NCBI GenBank assembly: GCA_905250885.1
Contig: CAJNOQ010002450.1
Coordinates: forward strand, 1-24,283
Direction: 5' to 3'
Origin: Didymodactylos carnosus
Lineage: Eukaryota > Rotifera > Eurotatoria > Philodinida > Philodinidae
DNA: 24,283 nt
Shown: in pieces, positions 9,001 through 18,745 of the stretch
Position numbering within the stretch: position 1 is the first letter of the stretch
How the letters are laid out: each line of letters starts with the position of its first letter
Made by a program: the position numbers and the translations under genes
Notes under the pieces: model-generated
Seen by the model: only the letters and a program-made list of their open reading frames with translations
What the model was told of the DNA's origin: nothing
Database searches by the model: none

Positions 9001-9873
9001 AGTATCATGCTTCGTAAAAATAGTAGGGTTATACTAGAATAATATTCACAAAATCAAACGCTTATTTCTTAATTACATTTTAATGTGTAATTTAAAAATG
9101 GATAATGATTTTTTTGAAAAAAACTAAGTTGTTTCATTGTTTTCCCTATCGTTTATCAAATTGTTGAATGCGTGTGCATGCCCGCAGGATACACTTTTGC
9201 AGTATACCTTGCTTACAAAAATTCTCTGAATCGAGAATATTTTTCTATCTACTTAATATACTTGATGTATGGTAAGAAGAACTTTTCTTATTTTTATTAA
9301 TTTAAGGGCTAATTTATCTTTCTATAAATTTGCATTAGAATGCTTTTTCTCTGGTTAAGGGCAGTAAGTAATAATTAAGTGATAGAATCTAGTAAAGTAA
9401 TAATTGCACTTGATATTTTATCTGGAACTATTTATTCCTTTCAGCTTTAAATATTTATGTGATAGTTAATATTTTTCTAGACAAAAGAACAATCTAAAAT
9501 GTTTTGGTCATTATGTCTGTTGTAAGAAATGTTTGATTTATAAAGATCAATGATAATGAATAAATAACTGATTTTGATGACATCTTTAAATTAATTGTTT
9601 CTTCTTTACTTACCTCACCGTGTTTGATTTGTATCAAAAAAGTGCATTTACTTGAGATAAAGACACTTCTGTTCTTTTTTATTTTGCTTTTATCTTCTCC
9701 TGCAGTCTTGTGATGATTAAACTGATAGAAACGTTCTTATACATTGATTCTAATTTTTGTTTTTCTTTCAGCGTCATACATCGAATTATAAATCAGATAA
9801 TAGTTCTGATTCATCGTCGTCAACTGAAACCATTATTAGAAGTGAGCGGCCGTATCGTTTTGAACCTCCCTAA
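6098..9873 (+). CDS. fusl: Fuseless-like eight-pass membrane protein
   Basis: Proposed exons are 6098-7246, 7736-7808, 7876-8309 and 9772-9873, giving 585 residues. The phases agree (0, 1, 0) and all introns are GT-AG. Residues 1-225 are acidic, Gln/Asn/Ser-rich and probably disordered cytoplasmic sequence. About eight hydrophobic segments follow from residue ~229 to ~520. Four WR(G/S) motifs recur, W249-R-G-A-W, W322-R-G-L-W, W409-R-G-L-Y and W482-R-S-L-W, each opening a membrane-segment pair and spaced 73, 87 and 73 residues apart. These features match Fuseless, which in Drosophila localises the presynaptic calcium channel Cacophony at active zones. The same role here is inferred. Exon 2 (TRKICQYTFDFILVEFVEAP) is too short to stand alone but fits the family. 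The terminal 33 residues are Ser/Asp-rich (SDNSSDSSSS) and end in EPP. An alternative last exon exists at 8941-9042. The ATG at 6098 is the first in the exon; its N-terminal tail is not conserved enough to confirm it. Confidence 0.85.
8401..8900. mobile_element. 500 bp inverted-repeat element with TA duplication in Fuseless intron
   Basis: The left end at 8401 reads CTTAGGGTAGTCAAAAAG and the inverted right end at 8900 reads CTTAAGACAGTCAAAAAG. Both are followed by the shared TTCTGTCACTTCTAAAAAGC. Arms pair imperfectly from 8401 to about 8568 and from about 8737 to 8900, leaving ~170 bp in the middle. A TA dinucleotide flanks each side (8399-8400 and 8901-8902), as expected of Tc1/mariner-type insertion. 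There is no transposase, so it is a MITE-like passenger. The reading frame at 8484-8693 lies wholly inside it and is not a gene. Confidence 0.88.
8941..9042 (+). other. fusl: Alternative in-frame terminal exon of the Fuseless homologue
   Basis: A good acceptor (TTGTTTTCAG) ends at 8940, forty bases beyond the transposable element. Joined to the AGA codon at 8307-8309 it reads on in phase for 33 codons to a TAA at 9040-9042. The residues begin SNSIDPDYTNNSGLIEW and include a basic/hydrophobic stretch (MKSIMLRKNSRVIL). This competes with the 9772-9873 exon, which also encodes exactly 33 residues. The two could be alternative C-termini. It is less likely that this exon is internal, because the only downstream donor-like site that keeps the frame (AGG|GTTATA) is weak. 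Confidence 0.45.
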
Positions 9874-9907
9874 TATGACCTCAAGGGTATTATTAAATGA
9901 TCATAAA

Positions 9908-9934
9908 AATAAAATTTGTACATATTCGAATAAA
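9908..9934 (+). terminator. Candidate polyadenylation signals, Fuseless homologue
   Basis: Two AATAAA hexamers, at 9908-9913 and 9929-9934, lie 35 and 56 bases past the TAA that closes the distal terminal exon. Their position fits a short 3' UTR. In sequence this AT-rich the hexamer arises easily by chance. Confidence 0.4.
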
Positions 9935-12350
9935 CATTATCGATATCGTAGTTGGTGGAAAAGGAAATTATTGTTATCTATTTCAAAAAATTGTTATTTA
10001 ATCCCATGTCGTTTGTTTCGTATTTTAATTCGTTTTTTTTGTTATAATCAACAAAAATATATAATTAAGCTCTATTAAACACACAGAGAACGACCGAAGT
10101 TATTGTTGTTGTTGCCGCTCGCAAAGGGCCCAGTGATTTTTTTTATGATAAATATTTTCTGAAGTGGGAAACAAAATGTTCTCCACTACGTTTTTGCTGT
10201 TGCTGTTGCTGCTGTTTGTATAGTTATATATTTTTCGGTATTTCTTCTCTTTTTCTTTATTTTGTTACTTTTCTTTTTTTTTGCTAAATATATTAATAGA
10301 GCTTTTCTTTTTTGTTTGTTTGTTGTCCGGTTAATTACAGCGATGTTTTCAATATTATTTTTCATGTTCTGTGTAGATATATGAAATTTATATATCATAT
10401 ACACATCAGATTTTACGTAAATTTTTGCATGTTCTGTTTTTCATACCTAGAAATAAAATTAAAAAAAACAACACCAAACAAAAGACTTGTACACAATTAG
10501 GACAATATTGTTGCTTTTTAAAAAGAAATCTATACAACAGAGTACTACTAGCTTTTCACATTCCAGCCTTGTTATGAAAAAATTGTTTGCCTGTTTTGTT
10601 TGAAAGAACATAATAGGGAACAAGAATGTGTTTTACAATGTTATATAGTCTTAAAAACATCATCACGTATCTATAACAGACTAGATTTATTTTCTCCTTT
10701 TTTTTGTGTCGAAAGAATGACACTTCAAGCATACAGGATTTGTTTGTAAAATTGCCGCATACCGTATCATTTACAAAAATACGATAGATATATGGTAAAT
10801 TTGCAGTAGAATCGCTCCTTAAGCTACTGAACGTGAAAGAGAATACACACTTCAATTTTTTTTATCAACAAATAACTTTTATTTTTCTTTAGGTGGAGTG
10901 GAATATCAAGTAAATGATTCTTCTTAACAAGAATTTCTTTCTTAATAATATGTGTGATAGACTAATATACATTAGCTGGACGCATTCATAGACGAATTTT
11001 AACAAGAGAAGGTTATCCTAAAGGTTAAAAAAAAGTGTCCATAAGATGCTCGATTAATAGATTATACTTTATGCCTTTCAAGATGCCTGATTTAATAAGA
11101 AGACATTTTTCCAACAAAATTGTTTCTAGCCCAATTTTCACACAACGATTTATTTTCTTGAAATTTTCGAGTGGATGAGTAAAATAAACTATATGTTTAT
11201 CTTTGAGAAGGCGCGACAATTTGGTGTTTATATGCGAGTAACGTGTAACTCATTCTCAAAGTATTGAAGCACAAGAAATTAATGTCTAGTACACCTTATA
11301 GAAAAAAAAGGATGTTTTAAATATTTTTTAACACTAGACCATCGAAAATTAGCTTTTACGCAGTAAGTAGTGTTGAAATGTGTCTGTTTGTCGAGCTTTA
11401 AGGAAATATACTGTAAGTAGTGACTTAACACCTGTTGTTTGTCTAATGAGTGTTTTATGGAAACATTTGGTTAGAAGACATGTTCATTTGACAGGTCAAA
11501 AAGTTTGGGTAAAATAGACTGTTTTTAGAAATGGTAGTTAAAGTTTGAGAAAGTGGCCTCTTGCCAAGTTGTATTCTATAATAGTGGTTCGCACACCATT
11601 AGTCAAATCAAACAGCGAGAAATTCAGGTCATATCTATCTCTTATCAGAAATTTTTAGCTACTAGTCCACCATGAACAAACACGTTCAAAATGATAAAAA
11701 GCGAACGAATGCATACTATTGTTATATTTTATTTTATTTTAGTTGTTAAAAGATTATCAATCTGATGTCTGCGCTATTGTTGTCGTCTCTTCTTATCAGA
11801 GACATCGCGTTGGATACTTGAACGCTGAAAAATTTTAGAAACATGACGGCTATAGCTAGTGTTTGTATACAGTATTCTCGATAGACTTTGGAAAAGTGAA
11901 GTTTTTGTTTACCTTAAACATGCAGATAAAAGATAATTTTAATCAGTGTTATCTGAAAATATCAGTAACAGAAAAAGTCCGATAAAAACTTAATTTGAAG
12001 AAAAAATCCAGTTTCGATTGCTCTCTCATGTATTGACCAATTATTGTTACTGCCTACTAATTTTGCAGTGTTTTAATTGAGAATAGAGCATCCTTAAATT
12101 CACAAATGATACGAGAACAATTGAAAATTATTTAGATTAGAAGTGAGAAAAGCAGGGAAGAGGAGAAAAGAGGACAACAACAAAAAGACGCTTTATTCGC
12201 TTAGATAAAAGCCATGTGTGAAGATATTTTTTCGATTGTAGACCATTAACATTTCTTTTTTTGACATAGAGATCATAATGTAATAAAATATACTTCAGAA
12301 CTTGGGGATCGATTATTTCTTTTCATCCAAACGCTGTTTTTGCGAATTAT
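9935..12350. other. Gene-free AT-rich interval
   Basis: No supportable coding exon, RNA gene or bounded transposon was found. The frame ending at 10078 overlaps the Fuseless last exon out of phase and is AT-driven. A short GCTGTT trinucleotide-type run lies at about 10196-10214 and homopolymer T tracts near 10250-10310. An isolated acceptor-like site near 10892 leads to no sustained reading frame. Confidence 0.5.
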
Positions 12351-12352
12351 GG

Positions 12353-12566
12353 CACTTTCGTCACATGACGAACGTTCCTAGGATGGGAATACTCCCTGGG
12401 AACTGACGTCATCAAAGTGTGAATTTCGCCACACACCAAAAATTTCGTTTCATCAGGCGAATTTCGTCACATGTGACGAAAGTGCATCACTTCCTATGAC
12501 GAAGGTGCGTTGTCTCTAAAGCACACCTCCTCCTATGACGAAGGTGTGTTATGACGAAAGTGTCTT
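12353..12566. repeat. TGACGAA repeat cluster with a 20 bp perfect palindrome
   Basis: The motif TGACGAA(A/G)GTG or its complement CACTTTCGTCA recurs at least six times: near 12353-12374, 12462-12485, 12493-12507, 12532-12546 and 12551-12562. CCTATGACGAAGGTG is repeated exactly at 12493-12507 and 12532-12546. Bases 12462-12481 form the perfect palindrome TTTCGTCACATGTGACGAAA. Other CGAA/TTCG-bearing repeats (GAATTTCGCCACA, GCGAATTTCGTCACA) lie between. It may be the core of a small repeat element, a satellite remnant, or clustered protein-binding sites. I see no gene that it would obviously serve. Confidence 0.75.
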
Positions 12567-12686
12567 TGACCATTTCTGCGTTCCATATGACTAGACATAA
12601 TGCAGTTTGAAACAGTATTATGTCATGTTAGTCTCGCGTATTGATTCCTGGCTTACCCAAAAAAACTCGCTTCCTTTCGTCTATAT

Positions 12687-12872
12687 CAGCGTTTCCCAAT
12701 TTATTTTAGCAATGGAACCCTTTCATAAAATTTAAAACTTTGCGGAACGCCATTAGTATTTTGACATAATATTTGACAAAAATTATTTAAGACTACGTAA
12801 TTTTTTTTACGTGGTGAAATTAATTTTAATCTTCTTATTTTTTTCTGACGGAACCCCATTTGGGAAACGCTG
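12687..12872. mobile_element. 186 bp hAT-like MITE with perfect 8 bp target duplication
   Basis: The ends are CAGCGTTTCCCAA and its exact inverse TTGGGAAACGCTG. The element is bounded by GTCTATAT at 12679-12686 and again at 12873-12880, an identical 8 bp target duplication. Terminal CAG...CTG sequences with TTTCCCAA and an internal GGAACCC near each end are characteristic of hAT miniature elements. The interior is AT-rich with no coding capacity. The perfect duplication suggests it is younger than the other elements in the window. Confidence 0.93.
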
Positions 12873-12880
12873 GTCTATAT

Positions 12881-15600
12881 CAATTACACGCGTTGAGAGA
12901 GACGACATTTTCGCGTTAAGTTACAAATCAGCGTTAAGTTGAGCGATTGTTATTCACATACGTGCAAGGATTCTTTTGAAATATATTAGAAAAACACGTT
13001 ATTCCAAACCGTTTTGTGAAATATCTACCTCAACAGTTTATAGAAACATCCTAGCATAATGGCGTCCTTGAATGGCGGTAATGAGGTGGAGATAAGTTAC
13101 CACCAAAATGTAGTGATAGGATTTGATGATGACTTATCTTCACCCGGTAATGATGGCTTCTATTATTGTTGGTATTAGTACTAGCTTTTATTAGCATTAT
13201 TAGCTTTACACAGAAAGCAACTGGCATACGAAGCGTTTTTATAAGCGAAAACATTTATTATATCGTTGATCTAGACAAACTATCGATTATAGGAGTATTT
13301 GTCTAGAATAACAGAAACCATACTCTACCCCATCACTATCCTTCAATTGTAGGTATGAGTCATTGGGTGTAGGACATCGACTATATGATAGAAACTGTTA
13401 ATTTGTTGATTACTATCAATTTGATATATTCAATTTTGAGTCCAATGTATGAAACCTTGCCAATGTAACGTAACCGATTCTCGGAATAGATTTTAGTCAA
13501 AAATCGGTTTGTCCACCATGTCATTATGGATGAATTATAATTAAAAATCTTTTTTAGTGTTCTGGAAGCATTTTACACATAAACCTAGTTCCTCTATATA
13601 AGAAATCTTTTTCACGGCCATTCGATATGTAGAAAAGCTTCCATTTTTTCTACTCAACCATTATGACTCATTTTCACTATGTTCACTGACACACAAAAAA
13701 TCAAACTAATATATATTAGTGGCGCGTTACAGCTTGTGAAACAGGTAAAAGGTTTTTTTGATTTTGCCACCACTTGACGGAAATAATATTTGTTTCTCTA
13801 ATTAAAACAAAATTCTTTTCATTGTCTTTTTTCAGTAATTAGTGGCTGATTTGAGGTATAATTCCAGCCAGCCGGGTGGACCAGTTTACCGTTTCTCACC
13901 AATTCTAGCGCTGTCTTGAACACAACTTGCCTTCTTTGTACAGACGAATAATTCGTCTTATACCGTTTTTTTGATGAAAAATCTATAATCAGAATAATAA
14001 GCCCGAAATTGCCTTTACATTCTCATGCTCACTCAAAAGGACAACTCAAAAGGACGAAGGCGCTTTTTCTGTTCATCTTTTCCCTATGAACCATCTTAAA
14101 TTTTGATTTTGCAAACGGTGAACTCTTTCTAGCTCTGGCAGATGAACTTCGGAGCATCGCAATAAGAATTTCGTGAAAATATCATGAAATATACATGTAA
14201 GGTATAGACAAATTTTTATAAAAAATGCTAAAGTTTTATTGTTCTTCTGAGTTTCGAAAAACATGATTTTCACGCTAGATGTGTCATTTATTCTAGAAAA
14301 AAGTATTTCAGTTGTTATTCGACACATATATAAATCTAAGCCAAGATTTTTTTAATCATTTTTTACACTTATGATTCTAAATCCAAAGTTTCAGTTTCTA
14401 ATACATAATCGTCTGGGAGGGTAAACTGAGTTTTAGTGTGAAAATATCCCTGAAGATAAAACTATAAATATCTAAATCAAAAAGTAGAATAGAAAAGGTG
14501 AATCTATCATATATCAGTCAACGTTTCTTCGGCTGGACAAGAAATTACAGTTGGTGTTGAAAAACAAATCCAGATTAATTAGTTGCCATTAAAAATATTT
14601 AAAAAATTCATCAAATCAAATTATAAGAAAACTATTTACTGGAAAAAAATGGATTATTAAAGTATTCGGTATGTACAAGTATAAAACAATTTTTTCCACA
14701 TTTTCCTAATATATCTATCTGCTCATAAGTCATCTCCATCGGTTGAGCTTGAAATATGTCTGTTTGAAACGATGAACCAGTATTTATATGTAAATATATA
14801 AATAAATAAGTCGCATTGAATATTTCATTATTGCATATATCACACAGATAATATTGAGTGGATATTCCTCAAACGATATCGGAGTGGTTAGGTAATTCTG
14901 GCTGTTATTTATTACGTTTTGTCTTAAGGATTCTCGAAAATCGATAAAGCTTTTGTTACACCAAAATTGTTAAAATTTTATCCGTTAAGGGAACGTCGTC
15001 TATATCGCCAGCATGTTCTAATCGTGTTTACAGTTTAACACTAAAATGTAGTGAGTAAACTTTTTGTTTCTGATTTTCGTTGTGGCTAAGCGTAACACTT
15101 TTCATTTTTGCCAACAAAATCATGCAAGGTTTCGAAAAATTATGAGATATTTACAGTACTATCATTTCATTTAATCAAATAAACTGATCGACGGATTGCC
15201 ATTAAAAGAACCTAAACATCAGCGCAAGATTGATATGCTAGTTAACATGGAGATTTCTGAATGCATGTACTCTCTAAAAAATAACCGTATTTTGAAAAAG
15301 CGGTTTAGACAGAACAGTTATAAAACCCAAAATGGTTTAATTCTACAAAACCCAAAAGGATTAATAACCAAACATTCGCTAAAAAGTTTTTCCTAAACCG
15401 AAAAAAGCGTATTTAAAAACAAAAAGGGCTTTTCTATTTACCAAAAAAACTAAAAAGCGTTCTTTAGAAAGAGTCAAAGGGTTTTCTAGCTTTGGTGAAA
15501 ATCAAAAGGCTTTTTTTAGAAGAGTTAATCATGCACTTTATATTTCAGAACATTCCGCAATAGTATTATCATTTCAGAAAGCCGTCTCCTCGTCTCCTTC
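12881..15600. other. Gene-free AT-rich interval
   Basis: I see no splice-supported coding region. A 39-codon frame at 13059-13178 starts with ATG and has a protein-like acidic middle (VVIGFDDDLSSPG) but no match I recognise and no neighbouring exon. The frame at 15196-15396 and the minus frames at 13051-13254 and 14073-14327 lack motifs. Runs of AAAGG/AAAAGC repeats appear near 15330-15540. Confidence 0.45.
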
Positions 15601-15649
15601 AAAATGTTCTCAAGGCCTAATTCCGATGGTAGAAATATGATTGTTTTTA

Positions 15650-15857
15650 CTTTCATCATGCTTTACCCGGTTTTCTCTTCAGGAGCATGATGAAAGCTGG
15701 TTTTCTTCTTTGTGGTGATAATGATGACGATGTTATCTTAAAGTGCATTTGTATTTTTACTTTTGATACGAGAAGATCTCTCGAGAAGATGAAGTGTTTC
15801 TTAAGGTAATTGACATATAGATTTCACCATGTTTTTCCCGGCTTTCTCTTCGGGAAC
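15650..15857. repeat. Hairpin and direct repeat around CCCGG-TTTTCTCTTC
   Basis: CTTTCATCATGCT at 15650-15662 is the perfect inverse of AGCATGATGAAAG at 15684-15696, giving a 13 bp stem around a 21-base loop. The left stem and loop recur as a diverged direct copy at about 15822-15857 (TTTCACCATGTTTTTCCCGG then CTTTCTCTTCGGGAACAT). The function is unknown. It could be a repeat element end or a structured RNA, with no further support for either. Confidence 0.6.
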
Positions 15858-17112
15858 ATAACACAACCAACGTGAATCAGTCATCTCAGACTTGCTTCGA
15901 GACTGAGCTTAGCATAAGTACAGAGCAGTTTTATTTGTAAACGCGCTCTTTAATTGTCACAGAAGCTATGCTAACAATTTTTTGAACTTTTAGAAACATT
16001 TTGATTGTTATTTCTAAAACAGCTTCAATTCTAAGTTCTCTCATGTACTTCTCAATTAGGATTTGACATATAACTGGCGTTTGATCTCAAAATAAAAGTG
16101 AGAGCGGTTGATGTTTTATGGTGAATATTACCAATAAGGTAACGCTTGCCGTATGTGAAGAAAACATTCACGCTTGCACGTTCAGAGAACGTATACCCAT
16201 AGATATTATCGCTAGGATCAGTTCGTTATTAGAGCCAATCTAATATTCTGTAAATGAGGCGTAATGATTAAGCTCCAATCCTCTGTGCGTCATACAAGAC
16301 CGAACTGATCTTTGCTACATCCTGAGAGTCACTAACAGCAAAGCGATCTTACACCGAGGATACTCACAATTGTTGTTGTCTTAACATTTCAACATACATT
16401 TCCAATTGCAAGCATCGTTACCTATTATAAATTTAGATATGGCTTAGTAACCCAGTAGTGAACTGTTTCTTGTTCTGTATAGTTTCGTAGGAGAAGGTTT
16501 AGTAACTTTACTCGTTTCTACACCTCTCCTAAACGCTTTATAAAGGTTTAGGATGGAACTATTCAGAACGAATAAGGGTTTTGAAGAGCTGCTAAACCCT
16601 CTCCTAAACGCTTTTTTATGTAAACTCCTAAATCCTTATTCGTTCTGTATGGTTGCATTTTCCTAAATCCTTTAAAGTTTTTTAAACTACGCGTCTTTTT
16701 AGAGTGTATTGTGTTGCTGTTCTTTAAATAAATATTTCGTAGAAAAGACAATATTAGGGTGAACTATATTCCGAGTGCTGCTTTTTGTAGTATTGTCAAA
16801 GAAAAAAGCCTTTTGAAGCACGTTTAGTTATTATAATTTGTTAAGCTCTGAAGATCGTAAAAAGAAGTTTGAATTAAAGAATTTATTTTTCTAAAAAAGA
16901 TCGTGCACCGTAACGACAATCAAACAGATTTTCTAAAGGTCCTCTTCTGAAACTCATTTTACATTCTCACTTTTGAATTGTTTATATTCAACTGCATAAG
17001 TACTGTTGTAAATGCCGAAATTTTCTGTGAATGAAACATATCGTATATTCTTTTCTTTTGTAATACCGAAGAGATTAAATAGATTTGCAATAGTCACAAC
17101 AATCAGACCGAG
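15858..17112. other. Gene-free interval with short inverted repeats
   Basis: No coding region is supportable. GATCAGTTCG at 16216-16225 is inverted at 16301-16310, and the 75 bases between are less AT-biased than the surroundings. I checked this against the general features of tRNA and spliceosomal RNA genes and saw no box motifs or conserved cores. The minus-strand frame at 16563-16751 overlaps the CCTAAACGCTTT repeats and is not protein-like. Confidence 0.4.
16523..16647. repeat. CCTAAACGCTTT direct repeats and 14 bp inverted repeat
   Basis: CCTCTCCTAAACGCTTT occurs exactly at 16523-16539 and 16598-16614. CAGAACGAATAAGG at 16564-16577 is perfectly inverted as CCTTATTCGTTCTG at 16634-16647. 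Related CCTAAATCC and TTTAGGA pieces lie around them. Diverged versions (CTAAAAAGCG, CCTAAACCG) also appear near 15380-15460, so this may be one dispersed low-copy repeat family. Confidence 0.65.
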
Positions 17113-17463
17113 AAATTTTGAAAGTTTGTTTGATTGAAACCCATTGCAGTTTTGGACTCTCCGTTACGGGGAGTGGCGTAGCCACCGGGTGCGCTGGTGT
17201 GGGCTCAGACCACCCACTAAAAGTTTTATAATTCACACTACTCTGCGCTAATGTCTGCTACTTTGAAAAAATTTAGTAGAGATAGATATTCCTAAGAAAT
17301 TTTCTCTGTTTTTCCGAGTAAATTTTTAAAAAAGTTTTAGAGGCTAAGATTAAATAACATCAAGAAATTTTTAACAGCACTCCGACCTAAAACTTGTTGC
17401 GTTTAAGGTAATCAACTATTGCGAATCTGTACTCGGTTTCAATCGAACAAACTTTCAAAATTT
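17113..17463. mobile_element. Small inverted-repeat-bounded unit, probable degraded MITE
   Basis: The 28 bp AAATTTTGAAAGTTTGTTTG-ATTGAAAC at 17113-17140 is inverted with a single mismatch at 17436-17463. The interior contains GAGTGGCGTAGCCACCGGG near 17169, the kind of sequence seen at ends of some DNA transposons. No matching second copy is present, so two elements may overlap. No target duplication is evident at the outer edges. Confidence 0.5.
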
Positions 17464-17972
17464 TTGATTAGGTTGATATGTCTCTGGACTGAAATTTAAC
17501 GATGATAAAAAATAAATGCTTTGCATTGATATTTCGTCCATCTAAATGACGTTTCAAGCCGAAGGGTGAGTAATTTGAAAATGAACTTTACTCATAAGAG
17601 AGACAATGTGCAAATTTAATTTGTTGTAGACCGTGTGACGTCGCTGTTGTAGTAGTGCATAAATACGTCGACTTTTTTCATTTGATATTAGTGGTTAATG
17701 AAACATAAAGACCGCTTAGAAAAAGGGAGAATAATTATCTTCTTCTTTCTCTTGTAAGATCATTTAGAAACATGTGTTCGCTATTTTATATGGCAGGGTT
17801 CTGATCCGTTAGAGTTACTTACTTCTGTCGTAGTGTTTCATCGAAGATTGTTTTCTCAGCTACATTACGATTCTGCTATTCGTTAGATTTTTTTCTTGAT
17901 TCTCTTGGAATACGGTAGTAGAGTTAGGATTAAACATGACTCTTTTATTTATGTAGAGTTAATTGTAACATT
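17464..17972 (+). other. Spacer upstream of the DEP-domain gene
   Basis: No coding region is visible. A splice-acceptor-like TTTATTTATGTAG ends at 17956, sixteen bases before the ATG at 17973. It could end a 5' UTR intron or accept a trans-spliced leader. No core promoter motif can be singled out. Confidence 0.4.
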
Positions 17973-18745
17973 ATGAAAGAGAAACCCAAAACCCAGTTTA
18001 GTGCCACAAAAACGGTAATCTTTTTTCACTTAATCTTTATTTGTTTCGTTACATTTCTTGCCAAACCTTTTGTTTTAGTGGTATGAAATTGTTACTTCAT
18101 TCAAATCAACTATTAAACTCAAGCGAAAACGTGTATTTTTCAAAACATATCAAAATTGTTTTTCATCAACCGAGGCTGTCACATGTATGTTGAACATATT
18201 ACAAAAACATGCAAAATCCTCTCAGGAAAACATCACCAGGTAAGTCGACCTTTCATATCACTCTCATTTCTTTTATCTAGTATTGTTATTATGTGTTTTA
18301 GAAGTCAAGCAGTGAATTTATTAAATACGTTTTATGAAGCAAAAATTTTTTCTGATGTTAAAGATGATCTCAATGTCTCAAAAAAACGTTTTGTTGAAGA
18401 TGATCGAATATATAGGTAAGATTATAACGCGATATTTAAAATAGACAAATGAGAAGAGACATCTGCTAGCATTGAGCAATGTCGTCGTGATAGATTTTTC
18501 TTTTGTATCTTTTTCTGATGTAACTAATAATACAAAAATGCTAGTCGACTTTCATTTATTTCTCTTTTAGACTTCTCCCATCTACAGACGAAAATGTATT
18601 TCAATCATTCATTCAACCACCAGATGTTAATAAACAAACAACAAATCTTTCACCTTCACCATCTTCTGTTTTTGAACTAATGTATGCTTATGCAAAACAA
18701 AAGCGAAAATATTCATTCAATGTTCTCAAACTGTTTTCTCACTAG
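17973..18745 (+). CDS. Short DEP-domain protein, DEPDC1-like
   Basis: Four exons, 17973-18014, 18079-18239, 18302-18415 and 18571-18745, join with consistent phases (0, 2, 2) through GT-AG introns of 64, 62 and 155 bp. The product is 163 residues. Residues 10 to about 110 form a DEP domain: ATKTWYEIV at the first helix, the basic KLKRKRVFFKTYQNCF loop, TEAV, then ITRSQAVNLLNTF and a final DDRIYRLLP. DEP domains bind membranes or signalling receptors. The pattern (FK.Y.NCF, EAV, [VI]TR.Q, D..[LI][FY]R) most resembles the N-terminal DEP domain of DEPDC1 proteins, but those continue into a RhoGAP-like region. Here a TAG stops 50 residues after the domain, behind a Ser/Pro-rich linker and a basic end (KQKRKYSFNVLKLF). 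It may be a short lineage-specific member or a truncated gene. The exon joins are well supported by domain continuity. Confidence 0.78.

Noticed and set aside
9710..10078. 122-codon plus-strand frame overlapping the Fuseless last exon
   Set aside because: It is in a different phase from the spliced gene, crosses the intron-exon border and is AT-driven. The phase-compatible frame gives a plausible Ser/Asp-rich terminus instead.
13059..13178. 39-codon frame with protein-like residues
   Set aside because: There are no neighbouring exons, no recognisable motif and no splice sites that extend it. Chance cannot be excluded.
15196..15396. 66-codon frame with KEPKHQRKIDML
   Set aside because: It looked briefly like a retroelement fragment, but there is no conserved motif and it runs into Lys/Asn-rich repeat sequence.
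16216..16310. Possible structured RNA bounded by GATCAGTTCG/CGAACTGATC
   Set aside because: Only a 10 bp stem is clear. No tRNA A/B boxes and no spliceosomal or spliced-leader RNA core could be seen.
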